The notes: generated from the sequence alone by a model not told the origin. A stretch of 40,708 nucleotides of DNA from Thiohalophilus sp. (GCF_034522235.1 NZ_JAXHLN010000001.1:1-40708); one strand, 5' to 3'; shown: positions 1-7,770, numbered from the stretch's first letter. Translations and numbers: made by a program.

Positions 1-1
1 G

Positions 2-1132
2 GGCGCCATTTTCTCCGCCGCCGATGAGCACAGCCTGGATTTGATGGCGCAGGAAGATGTCCAGGAGCTGCTGGTACTGGTGTTCGAGTTACTCAGCGGC
101 CGCGAGATCACCCGGCTGGTGATCGACTATGAAGGAGGTTGGCAACTGGAACGCAGTCTGGATGAGGTAGAGGCGGCGCGCAGCCGTTACAGTGTCAGTC
201 AGGCGATGGCCCTGAGTCGTTTGCATGCCCTGGCTGCCCTGCTGACGGACTACCCCGAGCTGGGATTTGATGAGTCGGTTAGCAGGCTGCTGCCGAAAGA
301 GCTGGTGAACCAGTTGACCGAAGGACTGGAACGTCTGGTATCACAGGAACGGCCGGATGCCCGCACCCGGCAGCATCTGAAAACGATTCTGGAGCTGGTG
401 CGCCAGAGTCGGCGTGCCGGTGAGCAGCTGCACAAATGGCGGGAGCGTTATGTCCGCGATTTGCAGCGCTGGGAAGAGTTGCGTCGGCGTTATTCTCCGG
501 ACGAAAAGCGTCTCGAATTGCCTCGCCGGCGCGCGCGGGGATTGCGCATTCGCGAGGAGTCGATTGCCCTGGATGATGCGCAGAAGATCGAGGTGGCCCG
601 TCAGTTTTGCCAATATATGCGGGATCTCGATTATCAGCATAGCGAGGCCGGTCTGCAGCGCGGTGGACGGCCGTTGCAGCGTGATGATCTCAAGCGGCTG
701 GCAATTCGCTTAACACTTATTTTGCAGCCATACGTGCAACTTGCCGATGCCAGCGTCCAGCGGGCGATCGATAGCAGTCGTGCGGCTTACCTCGGTGGTC
801 TGGAAACCGGATTCAGCGCCGATGCCAAGGCCGGGCTGGGTGCTGCCGCGGTCAGAGAGGTACGCGAGGAGCTGGGCAAGAGTGCCGAACATCTGGCGTT
901 GCGTATCACGCGAATGTATCGGGTGCCGCTGAGCGAGTCGATGATCGATTTTCTGGTGGAGCATTACCATGCCACCCGCGAACGGCTGGAAGTCATTGCC
1001 GCCACGCCGGTGGACGACACCCCCTATTCCAGCCAGTTCACGGCTGTACTGCTTGGCCTGTCGATGGACTCGGGGCGCTGGCAGCGGATCACCCGGCGTC
1101 TTGAGCAACTGCTACAGGATTATGCGCCTTAA
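2..1132 (+). CDS. Hypothetical protein, 5' end outside window
   Basis: I do not recognise this protein. The frame is open from the first bases of the window, with no stop before the internal TTG at 41 and ATG at 44, so the true start probably lies upstream and the visible part is the C-terminal ~376 residues. It is rich in Arg, Glu and Leu and reads as almost entirely helical. The stretch around 420-560, encoding a Trp/Arg/Glu-rich segment (KWRERYVRDLQRWEELRRR), could form a coiled coil. No membrane segment, signal peptide, metal-binding motif or nucleotide-binding loop is visible, so it is probably cytosolic. It ends about 90 bases before the betT promoter and appears to be transcribed separately from betT. 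No function is assigned. Confidence 0.75.
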   Translation, partial: GAIFSAADEHSLDLMAQEDVQELLVLVFELLSGREITRLVIDYEGGWQLERSLDEVEAARSRYSVSQAMALSRLHALAALLTDYPELGFDESVSRLLPKELVNQLTEGLERLVSQERPDARTRQHLKTILELVRQSRRAGEQLHKWRERYVRDLQRWEELRRRYSPDEKRLELPRRRARGLRIREESIALDDAQKIEVARQFCQYMRDLDYQHSEAGLQRGGRPLQRDDLKRLAIRLTLILQPYVQLADASVQRAIDSSRAAYLGGLETGFSADAKAGLGAAAVREVREELGKSAEHLALRITRMYRVPLSESMIDFLVEHYHATRERLEVIAATPVDDTPYSSQFTAVLLGLSMDSGRWQRITRRLEQLLQDYAP

Positions 1133-1188
1133 CCCTTCAGTGAGAGGTGTGCCAGACTAACCCGCGCATGGCGTCACTCCTGGCCGGG

Positions 1189-1216
1189 TTGTTGTTCTGC
1201 TCGTGCGCGTTATACT
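1189..1216 (+). promoter_or_regulatory. Candidate sigma-70 promoter of betT
   Basis: TTGTTG (1189-1194), a 16-base spacer, then TATACT (1211-1216). Transcription would begin near 1223. That is downstream of the first in-frame start at 1203 and so supports the GTG start at 1269. Confidence 0.4.
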
Positions 1217-1268
1217 CGGACGACATCGCGATCAGGCGTTCTGCGTGATCACCCATGAGGAGGCAAAT

Positions 1269-3269
1269 GTGAATAATAATCAAAGCGCCGAGGCCGGCGC
1301 TGAAAAGAAAAAATCACAAATCAATCCCCCGGTTTTTTATGGTTCCGCCGCATTAATCCTGGCGTTCGTGATCTTTGGCGCGTCGGTGCCGGAATTCGCC
1401 GGTGAAGTTTTCAATGATGTCCAGCAGTGGATTATTGCTACCTTCGGCTGGTACTACCTGTTGTCGGTGGCGGTGTTCCTGGTGTTCAGCATTGCATTGG
1501 CTATCAGTTCCTATGGGCAGATTAAACTCGGCCCGGATCACTCCGATCCGGATTACAGTTACCTCTCGTGGTTTGCCATGCTGTTCAGCGCCGGCATGGG
1601 GATCGGGATACTGTTTTTCGGGGTGGCCGAACCGGTGATGCATTTCACCAGTCCGCCGGTAGGTGAGGGCGGCGATGCCGCGGCGGCACGTCAGGCGATG
1701 TCGATTACCTTCTTTCACTGGGGACTGCATGCCTGGGCGATTTATGCCGTAGTCGGTTTGTCGCTGGCCTATTTCGGATACCGGCACAATCTGCCGCTGA
1801 CCGTTCGCTCGGCGCTTTATCCCCTCATCGGCGAACGCATTTACGGGCCGATCGGCCACATGGTCGATATTTTTGCGGTACTCGGTACCATGTTTGGTGT
1901 TGCCACTTCGTTGGGGCTGGGCGTGTTACAGGTCAACGCCGGGCTCAATTACCTGTTCGATATCCCGCAGTCAGTGCCGGTACAGATCGGGCTTATCGCG
2001 GTGATTACCGTTTTTGCCACCGCCTCGGTGGTCGCGGGGCTGGATGCCGGCATCAAGCGGCTCTCGGAACTGAATCTGGTGCTGGCGATCTTGTTGCTGT
2101 TGTTTGTGCTGATCGTCGGGCCGACCCTGTTCCTGTTGCATACCCTGGTACAGAACACCGGAGGCTATCTCAGTGAAGTCGTGAGCATGACCTTTAATCT
2201 GTACGCCTACGATCCCAATGGCTGGATTGGCGGCTGGACACTCTTTTACTGGGGCTGGTGGATGGCCTGGTCACCGTTTGTCGGCATGTTTATCGCACGG
2301 GTTTCGCGCGGGCGCACCATTCGTGAATTTATCCTTGGGGTATTATTCGTGCCGGTCGGTTTCACCTTTATGTGGATGACCTTCTTCGGCGGTACGGCGA
2401 TCAGCATGGAGCTGGGCGAGCTGGCCGGGGTGGTCTCGGGGGCGGTGTCCGAGGATGCGTCAATTGCGGTTTTCGCCATGTTCGACCAGCTGCCCTGGTC
2501 GATGCTGGCTTCGGGGATTGCCACATTGCTGGTGGTGACCTTCTTCGTTACCTCCTCGGACTCGGGATCCCTGGTGATCGATATTATCACCTCCGGCGGG
2601 CATACCGATCCGCCGGTGCGTCAGCGCATCTTCTGGGCGCTCAGCGAAGGGGTAGTGGCTGCCGTGTTACTGCTGGCCGGCGGTCTGACCGCCCTGCAGA
2701 CCGCCTCCATCGCCGGGGCGCTGCCGTTCAGCGCCATCATGCTGTTTATTTGTTACGGCCTGTGGAAAGGGCTGCGCATGGAGGGGATGAAGCGTCTGGC
2801 CTTTGAGACCGTGCCGGCGACGCCGATGGTCTCCTCGAGCAAGGTCCAGTGGCAGCAGCGGCTGAAAAAACTGATCAGCCATCCGAAAAAAGCCGAGGTC
2901 CTCAACTTTCTGACCAGCACCGTCAAGCCGGCGCTGGAGAAGGTTGCCGAGGAGATCCGCAAGGTGGATGCCGAGGTGGAGGTCGAGGTCCAGCAGGAAG
3001 AGAAGAGTGTGGCGTTGCGGGTCAAACACGGGGAGGAGCCGGAGTTTACTTACGGCGTGTATGCCGCCGGGCATCTGCTGCCGACCTTCGCGTTTCCCGA
3101 GTTCGACGCCGCCGGGCCGGATGCGAGCAAGCGTTATTATCGTGCCGAGGTCTATCTGGCTGAAGGCAGTCAGCATTACGACATCTGGGGTTATGTCGAG
3201 GAACAGGTGATCGGGGATGTGCTGGGTCAGTATGAGAAGCACATGCACTTTCTGCATCTGACCCGCTGA
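1269..3269 (+). CDS. betT: BCCT-family choline/betaine transporter (BetT-like)
   Basis: Inner-membrane transporter of the betaine-choline-carnitine family, importing a quaternary-ammonium osmolyte or its precursor with H+ or Na+. I chose GTG 1269 because AGGAGG lies five bases before it. The frame is open back to 1203 but nothing supports that start. The protein is 666 residues, close to E. coli BetT (677). About twelve hydrophobic helices are visible, with the glycine-rich GMGIGILFFGVAEP motif in the early part and the family signature WGWWMAWSPFVGMFIARVSRG (tryptophan-rich, helix 8) near residue 330. The last ~150 residues form a long charged cytoplasmic tail, typical of the BetT subgroup, where it senses osmotic strength. 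No betA, betB or betI lies next to it, so choline versus glycine betaine as substrate is not settled. Confidence 0.9.
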   Translation: MNNNQSAEAGAEKKKSQINPPVFYGSAALILAFVIFGASVPEFAGEVFNDVQQWIIATFGWYYLLSVAVFLVFSIALAISSYGQIKLGPDHSDPDYSYLSWFAMLFSAGMGIGILFFGVAEPVMHFTSPPVGEGGDAAAARQAMSITFFHWGLHAWAIYAVVGLSLAYFGYRHNLPLTVRSALYPLIGERIYGPIGHMVDIFAVLGTMFGVATSLGLGVLQVNAGLNYLFDIPQSVPVQIGLIAVITVFATASVVAGLDAGIKRLSELNLVLAILLLLFVLIVGPTLFLLHTLVQNTGGYLSEVVSMTFNLYAYDPNGWIGGWTLFYWGWWMAWSPFVGMFIARVSRGRTIREFILGVLFVPVGFTFMWMTFFGGTAISMELGELAGVVSGAVSEDASIAVFAMFDQLPWSMLASGIATLLVVTFFVTSSDSGSLVIDIITSGGHTDPPVRQRIFWALSEGVVAAVLLLAGGLTALQTASIAGALPFSAIMLFICYGLWKGLRMEGMKRLAFETVPATPMVSSSKVQWQQRLKKLISHPKKAEVLNFLTSTVKPALEKVAEEIRKVDAEVEVEVQQEEKSVALRVKHGEEPEFTYGVYAAGHLLPTFAFPEFDAAGPDASKRYYRAEVYLAEGSQHYDIWGYVEEQVIGDVLGQYEKHMHFLHLTR

Positions 3270-3364
3270 TGCCCCGAGGTGCCGGGAGGCTTGCGAGTTT
3301 GTGACCTGATCCGGAACTTTCCCCGCCCCGGCATGTCAGAATTAATGAGCGCAGTAATGCGCTT

Positions 3365-3475
3365 ATTCCCGCAACCCTCCCTGTAGTGGGAATTAAAAGC
3401 CCGGTTTCCCCAAGCCGGGCTATTTTGAAGGCCCCGGACGGCGCTTTATCCCCACTTCGTCCGGGGCATTTTTTT
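3365..3475 (+). ncRNA. Candidate small RNA 1: three hairpins with C-rich loops
   Basis: Three consecutive hairpins on the plus strand. The first is ATTCCCGC 3365-3372 with GTGGGAAT 3386-3393 (one G-U pair). The second is AGCCCGG 3398-3404 with CCGGGCT 3415-3421. The third is GCCCCGGACG 3431-3440 with CGTCCGGGGC 3458-3467, followed by A and seven T (3468-3475), a strong intrinsic terminator. The loops contain CCCTCCC, TTTCCCCAA and ATCCCCAC. The same three-hairpin order, loop motifs and terminal T-run recur at 5869-5977. The alternative is a plain bidirectional terminator between convergent genes: hairpin 2 read on the minus strand is also followed by TTTT. No clear promoter was found between 3270 and 3365. 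Confidence 0.45.
3431..3475 (+). terminator. Intrinsic terminator after betT / candidate sRNA 1
   Basis: A 10-base-pair perfect GC-rich stem, a 17-base loop and a run of seven T. It lies 160 bases after the betT stop and would end betT readthrough or the candidate sRNA. Confidence 0.85.
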
Positions 3476-3552
3476 GCCCCGGCGGAAACCCGCTCAAATC
3501 ATGCAGGCTCCGTTTGCGGCTTTGCCCCCGGACAGGTTATTCAGGTATCAGG

Positions 3553-4077
3553 TCAGAAGCGCTGTGTTATCCCGAAACTTGTAACAGTAAACTCCAGATA
3601 ATCTTCATCGTGATACATCATGTAATTGATATCGATGGCCGTTCTTTGTGAAACCAGGTATTCGATGCCCGCCCCATAGGACATGTCTGACTCGCGTTCT
3701 TTGGGCTGAATACCCAGTCCGCTGACTTCAAAGGTGCTGTGTGACCAGCCGAGCAGGGCATACAGTTTGTAGGTATCGCCGATATCGCCACGCAGGAAAA
3801 GCGAGGTCGTGTGTTTGTTGTGCAGCTTGCCACCGGCATCGGTCCCATGAATGAGATTGTCACCGGAAGTACCATAGAGAAAGTGGGCCTCCAGGGCAAA
3901 ATGGGGCACCAGATACTTGCCGTAGCGCACTCGCACTCCGTCCAGATCATATATAGAACCATTGGACGTTTCATACTTGCCCCAGGAGTAATCCAGCCCC
4001 AGGTACTGCTCGGTTTCGGCGGCGAGCGCCAGATTGGCAAACAGGGCGAGCGCCAGGAAGCTGATGAGTTTTTTCAT
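3553..4077 (-). CDS. Outer-membrane beta-barrel protein (OmpX/opacity-like)
   Basis: Small 8-strand-type outer-membrane barrel of 174 residues. It starts with a clear signal peptide (MKKLISFLALALFANLALAA, cleavage near residue 19-20). The mature part alternates polar and aromatic residues in short amphipathic strands, with repeated Tyr/Gly-rich segments (GLDYSWGKY, YGAGIEYLV), and ends in Phe (ITQRF), the usual signal for BAM-assisted outer-membrane insertion. The start is supported by AAGGGGA about ten bases before the ATG. It is convergent with betT and divergent from nothing; the cytochrome-porin gene lies upstream on the same strand, 284 bases away, so a separate promoter is likely. The specific role is unknown. 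Its ribosome-binding site GGGGAU is complementary to the AUCCCC loop of candidate sRNA 1. Confidence 0.8.
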   Translation of the reverse strand: MKKLISFLALALFANLALAAETEQYLGLDYSWGKYETSNGSIYDLDGVRVRYGKYLVPHFALEAHFLYGTSGDNLIHGTDAGGKLHNKHTTSLFLRGDIGDTYKLYALLGWSHSTFEVSGLGIQPKERESDMSYGAGIEYLVSQRTAIDINYMMYHDEDYLEFTVTSFGITQRF

Positions 4078-4195
4078 TATTAGTAATCCCCTTAAGAAGT
4101 GTCTTTAAGATTATGATTTTAAATCAATAATCTTTCAAGTAATAAAGGGGTTATTTTCAGGCTAAATCGGCGAGCCGGATACCCGCCAGGTGAGC

Positions 4196-4269
4196 GGTGC
4201 CCCGCGCCAGCCAGGACCGTCTAGCACGCAGGAAGGTCTTTACACAGGTCCTGGCAGGCGCGGGGCGCC
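4196..4269. repeat. Long inverted repeat (23-base arms, 28-base loop)
   Basis: Arms 4196-4218 and 4247-4269 are complementary at 21 of 23 positions plus one G-U pair, giving a very stable stem (core CCCCGCGCC). There is no T-run on either strand, so it is not a classical intrinsic terminator. It lies between the stop of the cytochrome-porin gene and the start of the small barrel gene. It could stabilise mRNA ends or be a small palindromic repeat. The rest of 4078-4361 holds no gene that I can support. Confidence 0.7.
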
Positions 4270-4361
4270 TGGCAACGTTCACACTGATCGGGTATTTGCA
4301 GAGTCCTTATTATTTACCTCTCGATACGGAGGTTCTCAGCCGTGACCTCTGGCATCAGTGC

Positions 4362-5648
4362 TTAAAATGCGGCATCAAAGCCCAGCAGCAGATAATTTTC
4401 ATTGGTCAGGTGGCCGGTCCAGTAGGTGCCACTTTTCTCTACCTTGTCCTGCAGATCGGCGTTGAGCTCGATCACCCCCTTGACGTTGCGCATGAAGTAA
4501 TAGGACGCCGTATAGGTCAGGGTCTCCATGGCGATGCCTTCGTAGATGGTATCGGTGTTTTCCAGATCCCCGGCGTCGGCGTAGTTATACAGCAGCGAAT
4601 GGGCCCAGCGCGGGCTGTGGATGTAGTCGATGCCGACAAAGCCGCCGAACCACTCGTATTTCTGGTCTTCATCGATAAAGCCGTCCCATTCGTTCCACAG
4701 GGCCTGGGCAAACCAGTAGGTCTTGTTGCCGATCTTGCCGTTGAAATCGAGGCCGACGATGTTCTTGTCGGTGTCGCGATCACCGCTGCCGGTGCCGGCA
4801 ATTGATGTCAGATCGACGTTTTTCTGCTGGCCGCTGTAACCGAACAGGCCGGCCGCCACCGGGCCGATATCGCCGCCGATGCGGCCGAACACCGCCTTGG
4901 AGGTGTCGTTATCGAACAGGTGATCCGCGCGTTGATAGCCGGGGCTGTTGATGGTGAGGTTTTGTTTGATGCCGTTGCCGTTGACCAGGCCGATGGCCAG
5001 ATCGAGCGGCCCGGCGCTGGTGTCAAAAATGGTGCCACGATCATAGGTGATGCCGGCCATGCGATAGGCCATGTAGTCCTGGAAGGTCAGGCGGGTCTCG
5101 CGCGGGAACATCAGATCCGAGACCTGGAACTGGCCGAGCATCATGCCCACATCCGAGCCGAACAGGGCATCGTGGGAGAACCAGGCATCCTCGACGATGG
5201 TCTGGCCGTTGTCGCCCTTCTCGGCGAAGATGGCGTAAAAGTAATAGGTGATGTGCTCCGACAGTGGCGCGCTGGAGAGCATCTTGATCAGATAGGGCGA
5301 CTGGAAGTCGCTGTCCACTTCGGTGGTCTCGCCAGTGCCTACGTCGATCGCCTCGGCATCGCGCGCCTGGGCAAAGGCCTGGGCGCGAAACGCGATCGGC
5401 GGGGTTTTGGCCAGGGCCAGCATGTCGTCGCCGGTGGCCACGGTGTTGTCCTTCCAGTTGGGCAGGCGGAAGTTGGAGTCGGCGAAACTTTCCCCGAACT
5501 CGTTCAGTTTGGGAAAGGCGGCGTGACAGGTGGCGCAGGACATTTTGTAGTCGCGGGCGAAGGCCGGCATGGCGTTCGCCTCGGGCAGTAACAGAATCAG
5601 CAGCAGCAAACTGCTGAACAGCGTGTGCAGATGAAAGCGTTTGAGCAT
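4362..5648 (-). CDS. Mono-haem cytochrome c-porin fusion (Cyc2-like)
   Basis: 428 residues. A signal peptide (about residues 1-26, ending ANA) is followed at once by PAFARDYKMSCATCHAAFPKL, a single CxxCH haem site followed by the P-x-LN-x-FG motif seen in fused cytochrome-porins. The rest (from about residue 80) is a predicted outer-membrane barrel with amphipathic strands and the family-typical block GQFQVSDLMFPRETRLTFQDY, ending in Phe (LLGFDAAF). In Cyc2 of iron-oxidising bacteria this architecture carries electrons across the outer membrane. Many relatives have unknown donors, so iron oxidation here is only a possibility. The start is supported by GGGGAGAA seven bases before the ATG. Neighbouring soluble cytochromes c5 and c4 could act as periplasmic partners. 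No operon partner lies on the same strand close by. Confidence 0.8.
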   Translation of the reverse strand: MLKRFHLHTLFSSLLLLILLLPEANAMPAFARDYKMSCATCHAAFPKLNEFGESFADSNFRLPNWKDNTVATGDDMLALAKTPPIAFRAQAFAQARDAEAIDVGTGETTEVDSDFQSPYLIKMLSSAPLSEHITYYFYAIFAEKGDNGQTIVEDAWFSHDALFGSDVGMMLGQFQVSDLMFPRETRLTFQDYMAYRMAGITYDRGTIFDTSAGPLDLAIGLVNGNGIKQNLTINSPGYQRADHLFDNDTSKAVFGRIGGDIGPVAAGLFGYSGQQKNVDLTSIAGTGSGDRDTDKNIVGLDFNGKIGNKTYWFAQALWNEWDGFIDEDQKYEWFGGFVGIDYIHSPRWAHSLLYNYADAGDLENTDTIYEGIAMETLTYTASYYFMRNVKGVIELNADLQDKVEKSGTYWTGHLTNENYLLLGFDAAF

Positions 5649-5868
5649 GGTCGTTCTCCCCGTTGCAGTGGCAAGTTGTTTTATCGAGCCGGCCCGGGAT
5701 AACTCTTCGGTTATGGCAAGTCCGGGCGGATCGGTTGCTTGTCGGGAGAGTCTAGCGGGTTTTTCTGAAATGAAACTGAATCGGGCGGGTGGCGCAAAGA
5801 TTTAACAAACGTTCACAATCGCCGCCTGTTACCGGAACGGTTTGCGCACTACGCTGTAACGGTCTGAC

Positions 5869-5977
5869 CCCGCTTTACCCAGAGCGGGATTCAAGGCCCG
5901 GTCCCCAATGCCGGGCGAATTTGGCCCCGGAATGACGCAATTCCCCACATCCCAACCCCTGTTCCGGGGTTTTTTTT
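5869..5977 (+). ncRNA. Candidate small RNA 2: homologous three-hairpin element
   Basis: Three hairpins on the plus strand: CCCGCT 5869-5874 with AGCGGG 5883-5888; GCCCGG 5896-5901 with CCGGGC 5911-5916; CCCCGGAA 5925-5932 with TTCCGGGG 5962-5969, followed by eight T (5970-5977). The loops hold TTACCC, TCCCCAA and TTCCCCACATCCC. The order, the UCCCCAA and UCCCCAC loop motifs and several flanking bases match the element at 3365-3475. No plus-strand gene lies within 2.4 kb upstream, so the T-run terminator implies an unannotated plus-strand transcript. The terminator overlaps the engB stop codon on the other strand. I did not find a convincing promoter in 5700-5868. The rest of the 327-base gap 5649-5975 must hold the promoter of the cytochrome-porin gene; TAGACT (minus, 5754-5749) is a weak -10 candidate. 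Confidence 0.5.
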
Positions 5978-6608
5978 ATTTCCCTTGATCCGGCTCAAGG
6001 TCGAGCCAGCGGTTGACCACGTTTAATGCCTCCTCGAGCCCCTGTTTTTTGGTGGCCGAGAACAGCTGCAGGGACGTCTGCGGGTAGTCGGCAAGCTGTT
6101 TGCGCACCGCCAGCAGGGTATTTTGTGCCGGGCCGCGTTTGAGCTTGTCGGCCTTGGTCAGCAGGATGTGCACCGGCAGCTCGGCATGACGGCTGAAATC
6201 GAGCATTTGCCAGTCGTAGTCGGTCAGGGGATGGCGGATGTCCATCAGCAGGATCAGTCCGGCCAGTGACTCGCGCTGCTGCAAATAGGTGGCCATGGTC
6301 TCGCCCCACTGGCGCTGGACCGCCTCGGGCACCCGGGCAAAGCCGTAGCCGGGTAGATCCACCAGCCGGCGCCGATCGTCCAGAGCGAAAAAGACCAGAT
6401 GTTGGGTACGCCCAGGGGTTTTACTGGTGCGGGCCAGGGCCTTGCGGCCGGTCAGGGCGTTGAGGGCACTGGACTTGCCGGCATTGGAACGCCCGGCGAA
6501 TGCCACTTCGGCACCGCTGTCCGCCGGGGCCTGATGCGGTTGGGGGACGCTGAGCAGAAAGCGGATTTCGGCGTAGGGGCGGCGTAAGTGGTTGAGTTGA
6601 TTGCTCAC
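5976..6608 (-). CDS. engB: Ribosome-biogenesis GTPase EngB/YihA
   Basis: GTP-binding protein of the EngB/YihA/YsxC family, needed for late steps of large ribosomal subunit assembly in the cytosol. The GTPase motifs are all present: G1 [10 protein letters not shown]2 KTPGRTQ, G3 DLPGYG, G4 TKADK and G5-like SATKKQG. The frame is open upstream to an ATG at 6716 (246 residues), but I prefer GTG 6608. That gives 210 residues, the length of E. coli YihA, and puts [11 protein letters not shown] at the usual distance from the start. A minus-strand -10-like TATTAT (6649-6644) lies upstream of this start. The gene is divergent from the cytochrome genes, an arrangement (engB next to cytochromes c5/c4) that I recall from Pseudomonas. 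Confidence 0.93.
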   Translation of the reverse strand: MSNQLNHLRRPYAEIRFLLSVPQPHQAPADSGAEVAFAGRSNAGKSSALNALTGRKALARTSKTPGRTQHLVFFALDDRRRLVDLPGYGFARVPEAVQRQWGETMATYLQQRESLAGLILLMDIRHPLTDYDWQMLDFSRHAELPVHILLTKADKLKRGPAQNTLLAVRKQLADYPQTSLQLFSATKKQGLEEALNVVNRWLDLEPDQGK

Positions 6609-6657
6609 GGGGCTCAATAGTGGGTTTCGTGGTGGCTCTGGGGTATAATAGGTCGCC

Positions 6658-6686
6658 TTGACCAGATTACGGGCGGCTGATATATA
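6658..6686 (+). promoter_or_regulatory. Sigma-70 promoter of the cytochrome c5 gene
   Basis: TTGACC (6658-6663), a 17-base spacer and TATATA (6681-6686), with a predicted start near 6693, about 100 bases before the ATG at 6795. It lies just upstream of the preferred engB start, which also argues against the longer engB reading. Confidence 0.6.
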
Positions 6687-6794
6687 GTCAGCCGCTTTAT
6701 TACGGGATTCTAGCATGGCGAACTTGGGGATGGCGTCATGGTCAAACTTTTATCCGTATCATCAACATAAGCTTGAAGCTATTAGGAGTAGACA

Positions 6795-7100
6795 ATGAAA
6801 AAAGTAATTACCGGTACTGTCGTATCTCTGGCCATGCTGGGTCTGGCTTCCGTTGCTCAGGCGGCCGAAGGTCAGAACGTTTATCAACAGGCCTGCTTTG
6901 CCTGTCACGGCACCGGCGCTGCCGGCGCACCCAAGCTGGAAAAGAGCGCCTGGGGTGATCGTTTGGCAAAAGGCAAGGACACGCTGTATAACCATGCGCT
7001 GAACGGATTCAATGCCATGCCGGCCAAGGGGGGTCGTGCAGATCTGAGCGATGCCGATGTCAAGGCGGCTGTGGACTACATGCTTTCCGAAGTTCAGTAA
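6795..7100 (+). CDS. Periplasmic cytochrome c5
   Basis: Class I cytochrome c of the c5 type, an electron carrier in the periplasm, usually passing electrons towards terminal oxidases. The 101-residue precursor has a signal peptide (residues 1-23, VAQAA). It has a haem site C34-F-A-C-H38 and the sixth-ligand motif GFNAMPAKGG with Met75, the c5 signature. The start is fixed by AGGAG (6784-6788) seven bases before the ATG. It is followed after 52 bases by the cytochrome c4 gene, probably in one transcript from the promoter at 6658-6686. A membrane-anchored paralogue lies at 28607-29074. Confidence 0.92.
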   Translation: MKKVITGTVVSLAMLGLASVAQAAEGQNVYQQACFACHGTGAAGAPKLEKSAWGDRLAKGKDTLYNHALNGFNAMPAKGGRADLSDADVKAAVDYMLSEVQ

Positions 7101-7152
7101 ACGTTTGAGTTCGAACAGTTTGTCAATAATCGTAAGGTTGGTTTAATCACAA

Positions 7153-7770
7153 ATGAAGTATACAACGCTCGTTAGTATTCTCGCGGCTTCCCTGCTCGCA
7201 CCGGCGTTTGCATTCGCGGCTCCGGCCGGGGATGCCGGTGCAGGAGAAGCCAAGGCCCAGTCCTGCGCCGCCTGTCACGGGGCGAAAGGCAACAGTGCTG
7301 TTGCCAATTTCCCCAAGCTGGCCGGTCAGCACGCCGGGTACACAGCCAAGCAACTGGCGGACTTCAAGCAGGGCGAGACCCGTTCTGATCCCATTATGGC
7401 GGGTCAGGTGGCCGGCCTGAGTGAGCAGGACATGGCGGATCTGGGTGCCTACTATGCCAAGCAGTCTGTGAGCCTGGGACAGGCCGACGAGGAACTGGCG
7501 GTGTTGGGTGAAAAAATCTACCGCGGTGGCAACAGCGAACGAGGCGTCAGCGCCTGTATCGCCTGTCACGGTCCGACCGGGGCCGGCAATCCGGCCGCGA
7601 ACTTTCCGCTGTTAAGTGGCCAGCACGCCGAATATCTGGTGAAGGCCCTGGAGGATTTTCGTGGCGGCAAACGCACCAATGATATGGGCGGGATGATGCA
7701 GGATATCGCTTCGAACATGAGCGACAGGGAAATCAAGGCGGTTGCCTCTTACATTTCCGGCCTGCATTGA
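7153..7770 (+). CDS. Di-haem cytochrome c4
   Basis: Periplasmic di-haem cytochrome c4, which commonly donates electrons to cbb3-type oxidases. 205 residues with a signal peptide (about residues 1-23, AFAFAA) and two homologous cytochrome domains: C38-A-A-C-H42 in the first and C135-I-A-C-H139 in the second. Candidate axial methionines lie in DPIMAGQ and in the GGMMQDIASNMSD segment. Length and repeat structure are normal for c4. It is co-directional with cytochrome c5 and ends at a clear terminator. An engB-cytochrome-c4-dsbA order is conserved in Pseudomonas, as I recall. Here resB, ccsB and a regulator-like gene lie between c4 and dsbA. Confidence 0.93.
   Translation: MKYTTLVSILAASLLAPAFAFAAPAGDAGAGEAKAQSCAACHGAKGNSAVANFPKLAGQHAGYTAKQLADFKQGETRSDPIMAGQVAGLSEQDMADLGAYYAKQSVSLGQADEELAVLGEKIYRGGNSERGVSACIACHGPTGAGNPAANFPLLSGQHAEYLVKALEDFRGGKRTNDMGGMMQDIASNMSDREIKAVASYISGLH

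Noticed and set aside
1203-1268. Upstream extension of betT
   Set aside because: It begins before the predicted transcription start and lacks a ribosome-binding site; GTG 1269 has AGGAGG at ideal spacing.
4197-4805. A 202-codon plus-strand open frame
   Set aside because: It is antisense to the cytochrome-porin gene, starts in the inverted repeat and has no recognisable protein features.
5983-6000. FNR-like palindrome CCTTGATCCGGCTCAAGG
   Set aside because: It deviates from the consensus in the right half and lies inside the 3' coding end of engB with no promoter nearby.
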